Below are positions 10,617 through 19,703 of a stretch of 64,000 bases of DNA, piece after piece. The stretch comes from Methylobacterium cerastii. Its GTDB lineage: Bacteria; Pseudomonadota; Alphaproteobacteria; Rhizobiales; Beijerinckiaceae. The translations under genes were made by a program, and so were the position numbers. Every line of letters starts with the position of its first letter. The stretch's first letter is position 1. The stretch covers positions 181,332-245,331 of the forward strand of contig NZ_BPQG01000004.1 in the NCBI RefSeq assembly GCF_022179125.1, read 5' to 3'. The notes under the pieces are model-generated. The model had not been told where the DNA came from and searched no databases. It saw nothing but the letters and a program-made list of their open reading frames with translations.

Positions 10617-11687
10617 TCAGTTCGCGGTGATCTTCGGGTCGAGCGAGCCGTTGGCGTAGCGCTTGGCCATGGCGGAGACCGAGATCGGGCGGATCTTCGA
10701 GCCCTGGCCGGCGGTGCCGAACTCCTCGAAGCGCTGCTTGCACAGCTTGGTCATCGCCTCCATGGCGGGCTTGAGGTACTTGCGCGGATCGAACTCGGCC
10801 GGGTTCTCGGCGAGCACCTTCCGGATCTGGCCGGTCAGCGCCATGCGGTTGTCGGTGTCGATGTTGATCTTGCGCACGCCGTGCTTGATCCCGCGCTGGA
10901 TCTCGGCCACCGGCACGCCCCAGGTCGGCTTCATCTGGCCGCCGTACTGGTTGATGATGTCCTGCAGATCCTGCGGCACCGAGGACGAGCCGTGCATGAC
11001 GAGGTGGGTCGTCGGCAGGCGCCGATGGATCTCCTCGATCACGTTCATCGCGAGCACGTCGCCGTCGGGCTGGCGCGTGAACTTGTAGGCGCCGTGGCTG
11101 GTGCCCATCGCCACCGCCAGCGCGTCGACCTTGGTCGCCTGCACGAACTTCACCGCTTCTTCCGGGTCGGTGAGCAGCTGGTCGTGCGAGAGCGTGCCTT
11201 CGAAACCGTGGCCGTCCTCGGCCTCGCCCTCGCCGCTCTCGAGCGAGCCGAGCACGCCGAGCTCGCCCTCCACCGAGACGCCGGCCCAGTGCGCCATCTC
11301 CGAGACCTTGTGGGTGATGCCGACGTTGTAGGCGTAGTCGGCCGGCGTCTTGCCGTCGGCCTTCAGCGACCCGTCCATCATCACCGAGGTGAAGCCGTAC
11401 TGGATCGCGGTGGCGCAGGTGGCCTCGTCGCTGCCGTGGTCGAGGTGCATGCAGACGGGGATGTGCGGATAGATCTCGACGAGGCCGTCGATCAGCTTGG
11501 CCAGCACGATGTCGTTGGCGTAGGCGCGCGCGCCCTTGCTCGCCTGCAGGATCACCGGGGAATCGGTGGCGTCGGCGGCCGCCATGATGGCGAGCCCCTG
11601 CTCCATGTTGTTCATGTTGAAGGCCGGCACGCCGTAGCCGTACTCGGCGGCGTGATCGAGAAGCTGCCTCAACGTGATCCGCGCCAT
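10617..11687 (-). CDS. fba: Fructose-1,6-bisphosphate aldolase, class II
   Basis: A 356-residue zinc-dependent aldolase that splits or forms fructose 1,6-bisphosphate in the cytoplasm. The zinc-ligand and active-site blocks are visible: [13 protein letters not shown] near residue 85, [10 protein letters not shown] mid-protein, [19 protein letters not shown], and the C-terminal [15 protein letters not shown]. The layout fits the class IIB-like Calvin-cycle subtype (CbbA type) common in alphaproteobacteria. It follows pgk by 111 bp on the same strand, so gap, pgk and fba supply consecutive steps of the lower gluconeogenic/glycolytic path. An intrinsic-like hairpin lies after the stop. Confidence 0.95.
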   Translation of the reverse strand: MARITLRQLLDHAAEYGYGVPAFNMNNMEQGLAIMAAADATDSPVILQASKGARAYANDIVLAKLIDGLVEIYPHIPVCMHLDHGSDEATCATAIQYGFTSVMMDGSLKADGKTPADYAYNVGITHKVSEMAHWAGVSVEGELGVLGSLESGEGEAEDGHGFEGTLSHDQLLTDPEEAVKFVQATKVDALAVAMGTSHGAYKFTRQPDGDVLAMNVIEEIHRRLPTTHLVMHGSSSVPQDLQDIINQYGGQMKPTWGVPVAEIQRGIKHGVRKINIDTDNRMALTGQIRKVLAENPAEFDPRKYLKPAMEAMTKLCKQRFEEFGTAGQGSKIRPISVSAMAKRYANGSLDPKITAN

Positions 11688-11798
11688 CGTCCGTGCTCCG
11701 TCTTAGGTCTGGTCGGGTCTGTGGGGAGAACGCCGCCGCGGCCCGGATGGATCGTGCGGGACGGCGCGAAAATCGCCGGAAAAGTCGGCTGTTGAAAC

Positions 11799-13001
11799 TC
11801 AGCTCTTGGCGCGCAGGGCCTCGACGCCCGGAAGCGTCTTGCCCTCCAGCCATTCGAGGAAGGCGCCGCCGGCGGTCGAGATGTAGGAGAAGGTCTCCGA
11901 GACGCCCGCATGGTTCAGCGCGGCCACCGTATCGCCGCCGCCGGCGACCGAGACGAGCTTGCCAGACGCCGTGCGATCGGCCGCGTGCCGGGCGGCGGCG
12001 ACGGTGGCGGCATCGAACGGCGTCAGCTCGAAGGCGCCGAGCGGGCCGTTCCACACCAGCGTCGCGGCCTCGTCGATCGCCGCGTCGATCAGGGCGACGG
12101 ATTTCGGCCCGGCGTCGAGGATCATGCCGCCCTCGGGCACCGCGTCGACCGAGACGGTCTCGTGGGCCGCGTTCGCCTTGAACTCGGAGGCGACGACGGC
12201 GTCGACCGGCAGGATGATCCGGCACTTGGCGGCCTCGGCCGCGGCGATGATGCGCAGGGCGGTCTCGGCGAGGTCCTTCTCGCACAGCGACTTGCCGACG
12301 GGCTTGCCCTGCGCGTGCAGGAAGGTGTTGGCCATGCCGCCGCCGATCACCAGCATGTCGACCTTGGCGACGAGGTTCTCGAGCAGGTCGATCTTCGAGG
12401 AGACCTTGGCGCCGCCGACCAGAGCGATCACCGGGCGGGCGGGGGCTTCGAGGCCCTTGGTCAGGGCGTCGAGCTCGGCCTGCATCAGGCGGCCGGCATA
12501 GGCCGGCAGGCGGTGGGCGAGGCCCTCCGTCGAGGCGTGCGCCCGGTGGGCGGCCGAGAACGCCTCGTTGACGTAGACGTCGCCGTTGGCAGCGAGCGCG
12601 TCGGCGAAGGCCGCGTCGTTCGTCTCCTCGCCGGCATGGTAGCGGGTGTTCTCGAGGAGCAGCACGTCGCCGTCCTTAATCGCCGCGATCGCCGCCGACG
12701 CGGCCGGGCCGACGCAATCCTCGGCGAAGGCGACCGCGCTGCCAAGCTTGTCGGACAGGGTGGCGACGACGGGGGCTAGCGAATCCTTGGGATCGCGCTT
12801 GCCCTTCGGCCGGCCGAAATGGGCGAGCAGCACCACCTTGCCGCCTTGCCCGGCGATCTCGCGGATCGTCGGCACCACGCGCTCGATCCGGGTCGCGTCG
12901 GTGACGCGGCCGCCCTCCATCGGGACGTTGAGGTCGACGCGGAGCAGGACGCGCTTGCCCGCCAGCGAGCCGGAATCGTCGAGGGTGCGGAAGGCGGTCA
13001 T
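11799..13001 (-). CDS. pgk: Phosphoglycerate kinase
   Basis: A 400-residue kinase, the standard bacterial length, interconverting 1,3-bisphosphoglycerate and 3-phosphoglycerate with ADP/ATP. The N-terminal substrate block [14 protein letters not shown], the arginine-containing [12 protein letters not shown], the nucleotide-site segment [10 protein letters not shown] and the glycine-rich [13 protein letters not shown] are all intact. It starts 25 bp after the stop of the 168-aa membrane protein gene and is followed by fba, so it is almost certainly in one transcript with gap. Confidence 0.97.
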   Translation of the reverse strand: MTAFRTLDDSGSLAGKRVLLRVDLNVPMEGGRVTDATRIERVVPTIREIAGQGGKVVLLAHFGRPKGKRDPKDSLAPVVATLSDKLGSAVAFAEDCVGPAASAAIAAIKDGDVLLLENTRYHAGEETNDAAFADALAANGDVYVNEAFSAAHRAHASTEGLAHRLPAYAGRLMQAELDALTKGLEAPARPVIALVGGAKVSSKIDLLENLVAKVDMLVIGGGMANTFLHAQGKPVGKSLCEKDLAETALRIIAAAEAAKCRIILPVDAVVASEFKANAAHETVSVDAVPEGGMILDAGPKSVALIDAAIDEAATLVWNGPLGAFELTPFDAATVAAARHAADRTASGKLVSVAGGGDTVAALNHAGVSETFSYISTAGGAFLEWLEGKTLPGVEALRAKS

Positions 13002-13026
13002 GCGGTCCTGCTCTGTCGGTGTCGGG

Positions 13027-13533
13027 TCAGCGCGCGGGCGAGGGGGCGGACGACGTGGCGGGGGCTTGGGCCGCAGGCGCGGTGGCGTTCGCGCGCGGCG
13101 GCAGCAGGCTGTCGAGGTTGAGCCGCTGCACGGCGACCATCAGCACCACGGTGAGCACGGCGGTGATGATCGCGGTGAGCACCAGGGCGCCGGTGCCGGG
13201 CAGGCGCCGCGTGCGCTCGGTCAGGCCGCGCATCTCGGAGCGGAGCGCGGCGAGGTCGGACTGGCGGGCGGCCTCGTTCATGCGGTTCGAGGCGCCCTCG
13301 ACCTTGTCCTCGACGCGGGTCAGCAGAGACTCGGAGCGGGCGTACTTGTCCTCGATGCGCGAGGTCTTGTCCTCGATCCGGGCGAGCTGGTCGAACAGCT
13401 GGTTGGCGGCGATCGGCGTCGCCACGGAGGCGCCGGGAATCGCGGGCTTCGCCTCCACGCGGGCTGTCTCCACATGCGTGGTCGCCGCCGGGATGAAGTC
13501 CTGTCCGGTCGCGGTCTTGGGGGCGTCGGTCAT
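13027..13533 (-). CDS. Membrane-anchored coiled-coil protein within the gap-pgk cluster
   Basis: A 168-residue protein I do not recognise as a named family. Residues ~45-110 form a charged heptad-like region ([20 protein letters not shown] and further E/R/L repeats) predicted to be a coiled coil. Residues ~120-140 form one transmembrane helix ([20 protein letters not shown]). The tail is short and Pro/Ala-rich. This gives a single-pass protein with a long coiled coil, probably on the cytosolic side. It sits between gap and pgk, 25 bp before pgk, and shares their strand. Position suggests coexpression with glycolytic enzymes, but no direct role is shown. Confidence 0.75.
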   Translation of the reverse strand: MTDAPKTATGQDFIPAATTHVETARVEAKPAIPGASVATPIAANQLFDQLARIEDKTSRIEDKYARSESLLTRVEDKVEGASNRMNEAARQSDLAALRSEMRGLTERTRRLPGTGALVLTAIITAVLTVVLMVAVQRLNLDSLLPPRANATAPAAQAPATSSAPSPAR

Positions 13534-13665
13534 GCGTGTCGGACCCTTGCTCGTCTGCGGTTCGGAAGGCGGCCCGGCGCCTCGTGGAGCTGGGCTTGGT
13601 CGCGAAACCGCCGGCCCGCGGGTGGCGCCCGCGAGCCGGCCGGGTGAACGGATCAGATCAACGCG

Positions 13666-14673
13666 TTAGATCAGCTTGGCCATCGCCACGGCCGTGTCGG
13701 CCATGCGGTTCGAGAAGCCCCACTCGTTGTCGTACCAGGCGAGGATGCGGACGAAGGTGCCGTCCATGACCTTGGTCTGGTCGAGGTGGAAGGTCGAGGA
13801 GTGCGGGTCGTGGTTGAAGTCGATCGAGACGTTGGGCTGGTCGGTGTAGGCCAGCACGCCCTTGAGCGGGCCGTCGGCCGCCGCCACGATCGCCGTGTTG
13901 ATCTCCTCGACGGAGGTGGCGCGCTTGGCGGTGAACACGAGGTCGACCGCCGAGACGTTCGGCGTCGGCACGCGGATCGAGGTCCCGTCGAGCTTGCCCT
14001 TCAACTCGGGCAGCACGAGGCCGACGGCCTTGGCGGCGCCGGTCGAGGTCGGGATCATCGAGAGCGCGGCGGCGCGGGCCCGATAGAGGTCCTTGTGCAT
14101 CTGGTCCAGCGACGGCTGGTCGTTGGTGTAGGAGTGGATCGTGGTCATGAAGCCGCGCTCGATCCCGACGAGGTCGTTGAGGACCTTCGCCACCGGCACC
14201 AGGCAGTTCGTGGTGCACGAGGCGTTCGAGATCACGTGGTGGTCGGCGGTGAGCTGGTCGTGGTTCACGCCGTAGACCACCGTCAGGTCGGCGCCGTCGG
14301 CGGGGGCCGAGACGATGACGCGCTTGGCGCCGGCGTCGAGGTGGGCCTTGGCCTTGTCCTTCGAGGTGAAGATGCCGGTGCATTCGAGCGCGATGTCGAC
14401 GCCGAGCTCGCGGTGCGGCAGCTCGGCCGGGTTGCGCACGGCGGTGACGCGGATGCGGTTGCCGTCGACGACGATGTAGTCGCCGTCGACCACGACCTTG
14501 GCGTTGAACCGGCCGTGGATCGAGTCGAAGCGCAGCAGGTGCGCGTTGGTCTCGACCGGCCCCAGGTCGTTGATCGCCACGACCTCGATGTCCTTGCGGC
14601 CGGCCTCGTGGATCGCGCGCAGCACGTTGCGGCCGATGCGCCCGAACCCGTTGATGGCAACCTTCACCGTCAC
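13666..14673 (-). CDS. gap: Glyceraldehyde-3-phosphate dehydrogenase, type I
   Basis: A 335-residue enzyme of normal length that converts glyceraldehyde 3-phosphate to 1,3-bisphosphoglycerate with NAD+. The Rossmann motif [13 protein letters not shown] is at the N-terminus and the catalytic cysteine lies near residue 150 in [10 protein letters not shown]. Both phosphate-site segments and the C-terminal [12 protein letters not shown] are intact. An acidic residue in VVAINDLG after the second strand favours NAD+. It is the first gene of the gap-pgk-fba set; the 433 bp upstream region should hold the promoter. Confidence 0.97.
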   Translation of the reverse strand: MTVKVAINGFGRIGRNVLRAIHEAGRKDIEVVAINDLGPVETNAHLLRFDSIHGRFNAKVVVDGDYIVVDGNRIRVTAVRNPAELPHRELGVDIALECTGIFTSKDKAKAHLDAGAKRVIVSAPADGADLTVVYGVNHDQLTADHHVISNASCTTNCLVPVAKVLNDLVGIERGFMTTIHSYTNDQPSLDQMHKDLYRARAAALSMIPTSTGAAKAVGLVLPELKGKLDGTSIRVPTPNVSAVDLVFTAKRATSVEEINTAIVAAADGPLKGVLAYTDQPNVSIDFNHDPHSSTFHLDQTKVMDGTFVRILAWYDNEWGFSNRMADTAVAMAKLI

Positions 14674-15106
14674 GGCGTGACTCCTTCCCGAGATGGGGCG
14701 CCACCTTGCGGGCGCCGCTCGATGATACCGGGGCGGCGCGTCGGCCGTCCGGTGCTGCGGCCGGCTCTATGAACCGCCGAATTGAACCTGGGATGAACCG
14801 ACGCGAGGACCGGGCACGGGTCGCCGGGGACCATCCGTGAGACGGACGACGCGGGCGAGGGCCTCGGGACTGGCACGGGTCGGATATCCGGGCAGAGGAT
14901 GCGCGCGAGGACAGGCCCTGCGCGTGCGGCGGGTCTCTAACATGGTGCCTCGGGCTGTCAAAGCGCACGCGGTGGCTGTGCGCGCGCAAGCCCTGACAAT
15001 CCGGACGGCCTGACCGGGCGGGATCGTCCCGACGCGGATTTGCCTGGGCGTGCGGTCGGAATCGGCTGGAAATCCGCTGCGGCTTAGGGGAAACCTGCCC
15101 TCGACC
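14674..15106. other. 433 bp divergent intergenic region between gap and the DUF4164 gene
   Basis: The region lies between two divergent gene sets and should contain both promoters. I see no repeat family member, no convincing intrinsic terminator and no RNA gene in it. I could not assign promoter elements with confidence. Confidence 0.5.
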
Positions 15107-15463
15107 ATGAGCGAGCCCGCCAGCCCCCCGACCGATCCGCCCGGCGACGACGCTGCCGGGCCCGACTCCGCCGGGCACGACTCGGCCGGGCACGACTCGG
15201 CCGGGGACGCCCTGCGCAGGCTCGATGCGGCGTTGCTGCAGCTCGAGGCCGCCGTCGCGCGCCGGCTCGAGGCGGAGGCGAACCCCGCCGACGTCGAGGC
15301 GGAGCGCGCGATCATGGCCGAGGACCGCGCCCGGCTGGCCGCCGCCCTCGACGCGGCGAGCGCCCGGCTCGCCCAGGTCGAGACCGCCGCGGACACGGTC
15401 GGCCGCCGGCTGGAGCGGGCGATCGGCACCGTGGAAGGCGTGCTCGGCCGCCCGGACCCTTGA
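15107..15463 (+). CDS. DUF4164-type coiled-coil protein
   Basis: A 118-residue protein. The N-terminal third is Pro/Asp/Gly-rich and holds a 15 bp tandem repeat (15155-15214) that encodes three DSAGH-like units. The rest, from ~residue 33, is a continuous Ala/Arg/Glu/Leu helix predicted to be a coiled coil. Genes of the DUF4164 group lie immediately upstream of zapA in many alphaproteobacteria, as here, with 67 bp between them. That conserved neighbourhood suggests a link to the division ring, but the function is not known to me. Confidence 0.8.
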   Translation: MSEPASPPTDPPGDDAAGPDSAGHDSAGHDSAGDALRRLDAALLQLEAAVARRLEAEANPADVEAERAIMAEDRARLAAALDAASARLAQVETAADTVGRRLERAIGTVEGVLGRPDP

Positions 15464-15530
15464 CCGGAGGCGGTGGGCGCGCGCCCAATCCTCCGTCGAC
15501 CCGACCGCCCGCGTCCGTTCCGAAGCCCGC

Positions 15531-15917
15531 ATGCCCCAGATCAGCGTCACCATCGACGGCAAGAGCTACCGCATGGCCTGCGGCGACGGCGAGGAGGCGC
15601 ATTTGTCCGCGCTCGCCGCCGACCTCGGCGCGCGGGTCGCCGACATGCGCAAGGCCTTCGGCGAGATCGGCGACATGCGCCTCCAGGTGATGGCGGCGCT
15701 GACCATCGCCGACGAGGTCTCCGAGCTGAAGCGCCGGCTCTCGGTGGCGGAAGCCGAGGCCGAACGCCTGCGGGCGGAAACGGCCGCCGCGGGCGCGGCG
15801 CAGGCCGACCAGTCGGCCCGCGTCGCCGACGGCGTCTCGAAGGCCGCCGAGCGGATCGAGCGGATGGCGCGGGCGCTCGCCGCCACCGCCGGACCGGCAG
15901 GCGCCGACTTGCGCTGA
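15531..15917 (+). CDS. zapA: Cell division protein ZapA
   Basis: A 128-residue protein that bundles FtsZ filaments at midcell. The N-terminal ZapA globular domain reads ISVTIDGKSYRMACGDGEE and HLSALAADLGARVADM, followed by a long coiled coil rich in Ala/Glu/Arg, the canonical layout. ATG 15531 gives the family N-terminus. The last codons fall inside a 19 bp tandem repeat array (15904-15979) whose first unit contains the TGA. Alphaproteobacterial zapA is often followed by the 6S RNA gene, which I do not see here. Confidence 0.9.
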   Translation: MPQISVTIDGKSYRMACGDGEEAHLSALAADLGARVADMRKAFGEIGDMRLQVMAALTIADEVSELKRRLSVAEAEAERLRAETAAAGAAQADQSARVADGVSKAAERIERMARALAATAGPAGADLR

Positions 15918-15979
15918 GCCAGCCGACTTGCGCCGAGCCAGCCGACCTGCGCCGATCCAACCGGCCTGCGCCGAGCTGC
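15904..15979 (+). repeat. Four tandem copies of a 19 bp unit spanning the zapA stop codon
   Basis: Units start at 15904, 15923, 15942 and 15961. The first two are CCGACTTGCGCTGAGCCAG and CCGACTTGCGCCGAGCCAG; the third and fourth differ at a few positions. The zapA TGA (15915-15917) is in unit 1; later units have CGCCGA in its place. Because 19 is not a multiple of three, changes in copy number cannot alter zapA unless unit 1 is affected. Confidence 0.9.
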
Positions 15980-16062
15980 GACGCCCGGTCGATGAACCTT
16001 GGCGGGCCGGCGCCGCGTTGACGGGCCGACGCGGCGTTCCCGCCGCCCGAAAAAGGCTCCCC

Positions 16063-16086
16063 ATGACCATGACCATGACCATGACG
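16063..16086 (+). repeat. ATGACC hexanucleotide repeat at the start codon
   Basis: Three copies of ATGACC followed by ATGACG create four in-frame ATG codons. Gain or loss of a unit keeps the frame but changes the distance between the ribosome-binding site and the start. Confidence 0.85.
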
Positions 16087-17304
16087 ATCGCCGGCGCGTG
16101 CCCCGGCTTCCGCGCACGCCTGCTGCTCGGCGGAGCGTTGCTCGCCGGAAGCGCGCTTGCCGGCCCCGCCGTCGCGCAGGACATGCCCGCACCGCAGAAG
16201 GACGCCGCGCCGGGTCTGACCAAGGTGGCGAGCTTCGAGCATCAGGTGACCGGCGTCACCGTTTCGAAGGACGGGCGGATCTTCGTGAACTTCCCGCGCT
16301 GGACCGAGGACACCGCCGTCTCGGTCGCGGAGCTGAAGGACGGCACGCTGACGCCGTTCCCCGACGCCGAATGGAACGGATGGCGCAACGCCAAGAAGGA
16401 CCAGGTGGATGCCCGCAACCATTGGGTCTGCGTGCAGAGCGTCGTCGCCGACCCGAAGGGCAACCTCTGGGTGCTCGATCCGGCGGCGCCAGCGATGGCG
16501 GCCGTGGTCAAGGACGGGCCGAAGCTCGTCGAGATCGACCTGAAGACCAACAAGCCGGCCCGCACCATCGCCTTCGACGAGACGGTGGCGCCGCAGGTCT
16601 CCTACCTAAACGACGTGCGCTTCTCCCCCGACGGCAAGACCGCCTACCTCACCGATTCCGGCGCGAGCGGCGCCCTGGTGGTGGTCGACCTCGACAGCGG
16701 CAAGGCGCGCCGCCTCCTCGACGGCGATCCGACCACCATGCCCGACAAGAGCGTGACGGTGAGTTACGACGGCAAGCCGCTGCGCCGCCCCGACGGACGC
16801 GGCGTCGAGTTCGCCGCCGACGGCCTCGCGCTCTCGCCCGACGGCAAGACGCTCTACTGGCAGGCGATCAAGGGCAAGACGCTCTACAGCCTGCCGACCG
16901 ACGCGCTCACCGGCTGGCTGACGTCCGCGGTGGTGCCGAGTGCGCTCACCGACAAGAGCCTCTCGGGCAAGGTCGAGACGGTGGGCGAGAACGGCCCCGC
17001 CGACGGCCTGATCATCAGCCGCCACGACGGCCGGATGTACGTCACCGCGCCGGAGGAGAACGCGGTGAAGGTGCGCGACCTCACGGCCAAGGGCGGGACG
17101 CCGACGGTGCTGGTCCAGGACCCGCGCCTGCGCTGGCCCGACACCTTCGCCGAGGCACCGGACGGCACCATCCTGTTCACCACCTCGCACATCCAGGATT
17201 CGGCCTTCTACAAGCCGGACGCGCCGGCGGCCCTGCCGACCGAGCTGTGGAGCATCAAGCCGGGCGCAGCCGAGGCGACGGGTTCGACGACGGCACCGAA
17301 GTAG
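16063..17304 (+). CDS. Secreted Yellow/MRJP-like (gluconolactonase-type) beta-propeller protein
   Basis: A 413-residue exported protein. After the repeated MTMTMTMT start it has a signal peptide (FRARLLLGGALLAGSALA, cleavage near AVAQ at ~38-40). The mature part matches the Yellow/major-royal-jelly-protein family: FPRWTEDT, NHWVCVQSVVADPKGNLWVLDP, YLNDVRFSPDGKTAYLTDSG and a late WPDTFAEAPDG. Members form six-bladed propellers, some resembling SMP-30 lactonases, and bind small ligands. The real substrate is unknown. It follows zapA by 145 bp and is probably a separate unit. Four in-frame ATG codons (16063, 16069, 16075, 16081) leave the exact start open. Confidence 0.82.
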   Translation: MTMTMTMTIAGACPGFRARLLLGGALLAGSALAGPAVAQDMPAPQKDAAPGLTKVASFEHQVTGVTVSKDGRIFVNFPRWTEDTAVSVAELKDGTLTPFPDAEWNGWRNAKKDQVDARNHWVCVQSVVADPKGNLWVLDPAAPAMAAVVKDGPKLVEIDLKTNKPARTIAFDETVAPQVSYLNDVRFSPDGKTAYLTDSGASGALVVVDLDSGKARRLLDGDPTTMPDKSVTVSYDGKPLRRPDGRGVEFAADGLALSPDGKTLYWQAIKGKTLYSLPTDALTGWLTSAVVPSALTDKSLSGKVETVGENGPADGLIISRHDGRMYVTAPEENAVKVRDLTAKGGTPTVLVQDPRLRWPDTFAEAPDGTILFTTSHIQDSAFYKPDAPAALPTELWSIKPGAAEATGSTTAPK

Positions 17305-17309
17305 AGCGG

Positions 17310-17352
17310 GCACCTTCCCCTCTCCCCGCAAGCGGGGCGAGGGGGGGGCACG
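17310..17352. repeat. Short palindromic element related to family A
   Basis: CCTCTCCCCGCAAGCGGGGCGAGGGG is a self-complementary core identical in style to the ends of the ~215 bp family A repeats, here followed by a run of eight G. It lies just after the Yellow-like gene stop and may serve as its transcript end. Confidence 0.65.
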
Positions 17353-17420
17353 GTGATCGCTCCACCCACGGTCTCGATAGGCGCCAGCCGACATCTTGGT
17401 GAATGGGCCTACGGCAAACG

Positions 17421-17453
17421 AAAAAGGCCCGACCTTCCGGTCGAGCCTTTTTT
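17421..17453 (-). terminator. Intrinsic terminator of rpoH (works in both directions)
   Basis: AAAAAGGCCCGACC pairs with GGTCGAGCCTTTTTT around a TTCC loop, with A and T runs at the two ends. It starts 20 bp beyond the rpoH stop on the minus strand and can also stop transcripts arriving from the Yellow-like gene. Confidence 0.9.
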
Positions 17454-17472
17454 ATCTGAGCCGATGCGAACC

Positions 17473-18348
17473 TCAGCCCGCGTAAGCCCCACCCGTCGTT
17501 TGCGGAAAGCGATCCGCGAGCGCCCGGCGAAGCTTTTCCAACGCGCGGTTCTCGATCTGGCGGACGCGCTCCTTGGAGATGCCGAGGCGGTGGCCCAGCG
17601 CCTCCAGGGTGGCCTGGTCCTCGGCGAGCCGGCGCTCGCGCAGGATGCGCAACTCGCGCTCGGACAGGACGGTGAGAGCCTGCTGCAGCCAAAGGTGGCG
17701 GCGCTCGCCGTCGACCGTGGCTGTGACGGTCTCGTCGGGCAGGGCCGCACCGTCGACAAGGAAGTCCATGCGCTCGGACGAAGCTTCGCTTTCCTCGCCG
17801 ACCGAGGCGTTGAGCGACATGTCGGGACCGGAGAGCCGGGCGTCCATCAGCGCCACGTCCTCGCGCGACACGCCGATGGCGGTGGCGATGCGACGGTGGA
17901 TCTCGTCGCCGACACGCTCCTCGGTCGATTGCATCAGCCGGGCGCGCAGGCGCCGCAGGTTGAAGAACAGCGCCTTCTGGGCGGAGCTGGTGCCACCGCG
18001 GACGATCGACCAGTTGCGCAGGATGTAGTCCTGGATCGAGGCGCGGATCCACCAGGTGGCGTAGGTCGAGAATCGCACCTCGCGCTCCGGCTCGAACCGG
18101 GCCGCGGCCTCCATCAGACCGACATGGCCCTCTTGGACGAGATCGGCCATCGGCAACCCATAGTGGCGGAAGCGCCCGGCCAGCGCGATCACGAGGCGCA
18201 TATGCGCGGAGATCAGCTTGTGCAGGGCGCGCTCGTCGCGGTCGTCCTTCCAGCTCACCGCAAGGCCGCGTTCCTCGTCCCGCTGGAGGAACGGCGCTTC
18301 CATCGCGGTGCGAATGAACTGCCGACGAATTCCCGCGATTTCCGCCAT
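17473..18348 (-). CDS. rpoH: RNA polymerase sigma-32 factor (RpoH family)
   Basis: A 291-residue heat-shock sigma factor. Region 2 contains DLVQEGHVGLMEAAARFEP and FSTYATWWIRASIQDYILRN for -10 binding; the RpoH-specific box follows as QKALFFNLRRLR. Region 4 has the helix-turn-helix LEALGHRLGISKERVRQIEN. ATG 18348 gives the standard alphaproteobacterial RpoH start; an upstream extension is Arg/Pro filler. It directs core polymerase to chaperone and protease promoters. Many Rhizobiales carry two rpoH genes, and I cannot say which of these this one is. carD, encoded 307 bp upstream, also binds RNA polymerase. Confidence 0.93.
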   Translation of the reverse strand: MAEIAGIRRQFIRTAMEAPFLQRDEERGLAVSWKDDRDERALHKLISAHMRLVIALAGRFRHYGLPMADLVQEGHVGLMEAAARFEPEREVRFSTYATWWIRASIQDYILRNWSIVRGGTSSAQKALFFNLRRLRARLMQSTEERVGDEIHRRIATAIGVSREDVALMDARLSGPDMSLNASVGEESEASSERMDFLVDGAALPDETVTATVDGERRHLWLQQALTVLSERELRILRERRLAEDQATLEALGHRLGISKERVRQIENRALEKLRRALADRFPQTTGGAYAG

Positions 18349-18655
18349 TCCGCCTGCCTCTTTCTTCCAAGCGCTTCTGCGGCCTCGACCGCGTCCTGCG
18401 GACTCACCGGTACGATCCGGGCATCCACGCAAGGCACCGGACAACGGGAAGGCGAAGGCGATGGTTCCGCGGCGATGCAACAGGGCGCGCGATGCCCGGT
18501 TCCGCGGCGCGCACGATTCCGCGAGCGGGTGTTGCCGGACGGCTCCAGCCGACATGCGCTTTGGGGGCCGGCCCAAAGAAAAAGCCCGGCGCTGGCGCAC
18601 CGGGCTCGGTCGACGATGGAAGGGCCGGAAAGGGTCCGGCCGAGTCGGCGCGCCC
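18349..18655. other. 307 bp region between carD and rpoH
   Basis: This holds the carD terminator (18579-18606) and, by position, the rpoH promoter. I could not identify the promoter hexamers with confidence. No coding potential of the expected codon pattern is seen. Confidence 0.5.
18579..18606 (-). terminator. Intrinsic terminator of carD
   Basis: On the minus strand AGCCCGGTGCGCCAGCGCCG forms a stem (AGCCCGG/CCGGGCT) followed by TTTTT. It lies 49 bp past the carD stop. Confidence 0.85.
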
Positions 18656-19243
18656 TCAGGCGGCCTCTTCCTGGATGGCCTCGTCGCCGTCGGTCTCGGC
18701 TTCCGCCTCGGCCTTGCCGCGGCGGGGCGACTTCTGCAGGCTCTGGTCGATGAGCTTGAGCGCCTCGGTCTCGGTAATGCGGTTGACGGTCGAGATCTCA
18801 CGCACGATCCGGTCGAGGGCGGCCTCGTAGAGCTGGCGCTCGCTGTAGGACTGCTCGGGCTGGGCCTCGGAGCGGAACAGGTCGCGCACCACCTCGGTGA
18901 CCGAAAGCAGGTCGCCGGAATTGATCTTGGCCTCGTATTCCTGGGCGCGGCGCGACCACATCGTCCGCTTGACGCGGGCGCGGCCGGTCAGCACGTCGAG
19001 GGCCTTCTTCACCAGCTCCGGCTCGGCGAGCTTGCGCATGCCGACGCTGTTGGCCTTCGCGGTGGGGACGCGCAGGACCATCTTGTCCTTCTCGAAGGAG
19101 ACGACGAACAGCTCGAGCTTGTAGCCGGCGATCTCCTGCTCTTCGATCGCGGTGATGCGGCCGACGCCGTGGGCGGGATAGACCACCGCCTCGCCGGTCT
19201 TGAATCCCTGGCGGCCCGTCGTCGGCTTCTTGGCTGTTGTCAT
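18656..19243 (-). CDS. carD: CarD family transcriptional regulator
   Basis: A 195-residue protein with the CarD/CdnL/TRCF RNA-polymerase-interaction domain at residues ~14-75 (GEAVVYPAHGVGRITAIEEQ, VLRVPTAKA) and a helical DNA-binding region up to ~170. The tail is Glu/Ala-rich. CarD binds the beta subunit and stabilises the open promoter complex, affecting many genes including rRNA. ATG 19243 provides the family N-terminus after a Lys-rich lead. It has its own terminator. A 461 bp gap separates it from fdxA, so it probably has its own promoter. Confidence 0.93.
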   Translation of the reverse strand: MTTAKKPTTGRQGFKTGEAVVYPAHGVGRITAIEEQEIAGYKLELFVVSFEKDKMVLRVPTAKANSVGMRKLAEPELVKKALDVLTGRARVKRTMWSRRAQEYEAKINSGDLLSVTEVVRDLFRSEAQPEQSYSERQLYEAALDRIVREISTVNRITETEALKLIDQSLQKSPRRGKAEAEAETDGDEAIQEEAA

Positions 19244-19703
19244 GCGAGAAGGGCCTCCAGAACAAAGCGCGGGGGGTTGCAAGCACCCGCGTGACCATGT
19301 CTTCCGGGACGGGACACCCGGCTTCCGACGCCCGACCGACGCCGCCGACCAGACAGGTCGGGCAGGCGGAGGCTCCCAGGCGAGCCGTGCGCAGCCCATG
19401 ATAGAACAACCGCCGAAGGCAACGCCTCCAGCGGTCGAGCGCGTGCATCCTGTGATCCCGGGTGATCCGGGTTTCGCGTTTTGAACGCGGCAGGCGGCAC
19501 GTCAGGCGCGAGCGACGGCAGAAGGATTGTCTATCACAAATCAACGGTCGAATCAAAGCAGCGCGACGCACCCCGGACGGTTCGGGACCATCCGGAGCGC
19601 GTTATGCACGGGTTCGCTGGGGCCGGCCGCGGGCCGGCGAGGCAAACGCAAGGCAACCCGAAGGCCAGCCGCCGCGTCGATACGCGGGATCGTGCCGGCT
19701 TGT
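19244..19703. other. 460 bp region upstream of carD
   Basis: No gene is supported on either strand. There is an AT-richer patch at ~19526-19556 (GATTGTCTATCACAAATC within it) unlike the GC-rich surroundings, a plausible place for a promoter or binding site, but no firm hexamers. A GC-rich stem (GCGGGGGGTTGC / GCACCCGC) occurs at ~19270-19290. Confidence 0.4.

Noticed and set aside
15918-16062. 6S RNA gene after zapA
   Set aside because: The position is typical for alphaproteobacteria, but the 145 bp hold a tandem repeat and no long closed hairpin with a central bubble.
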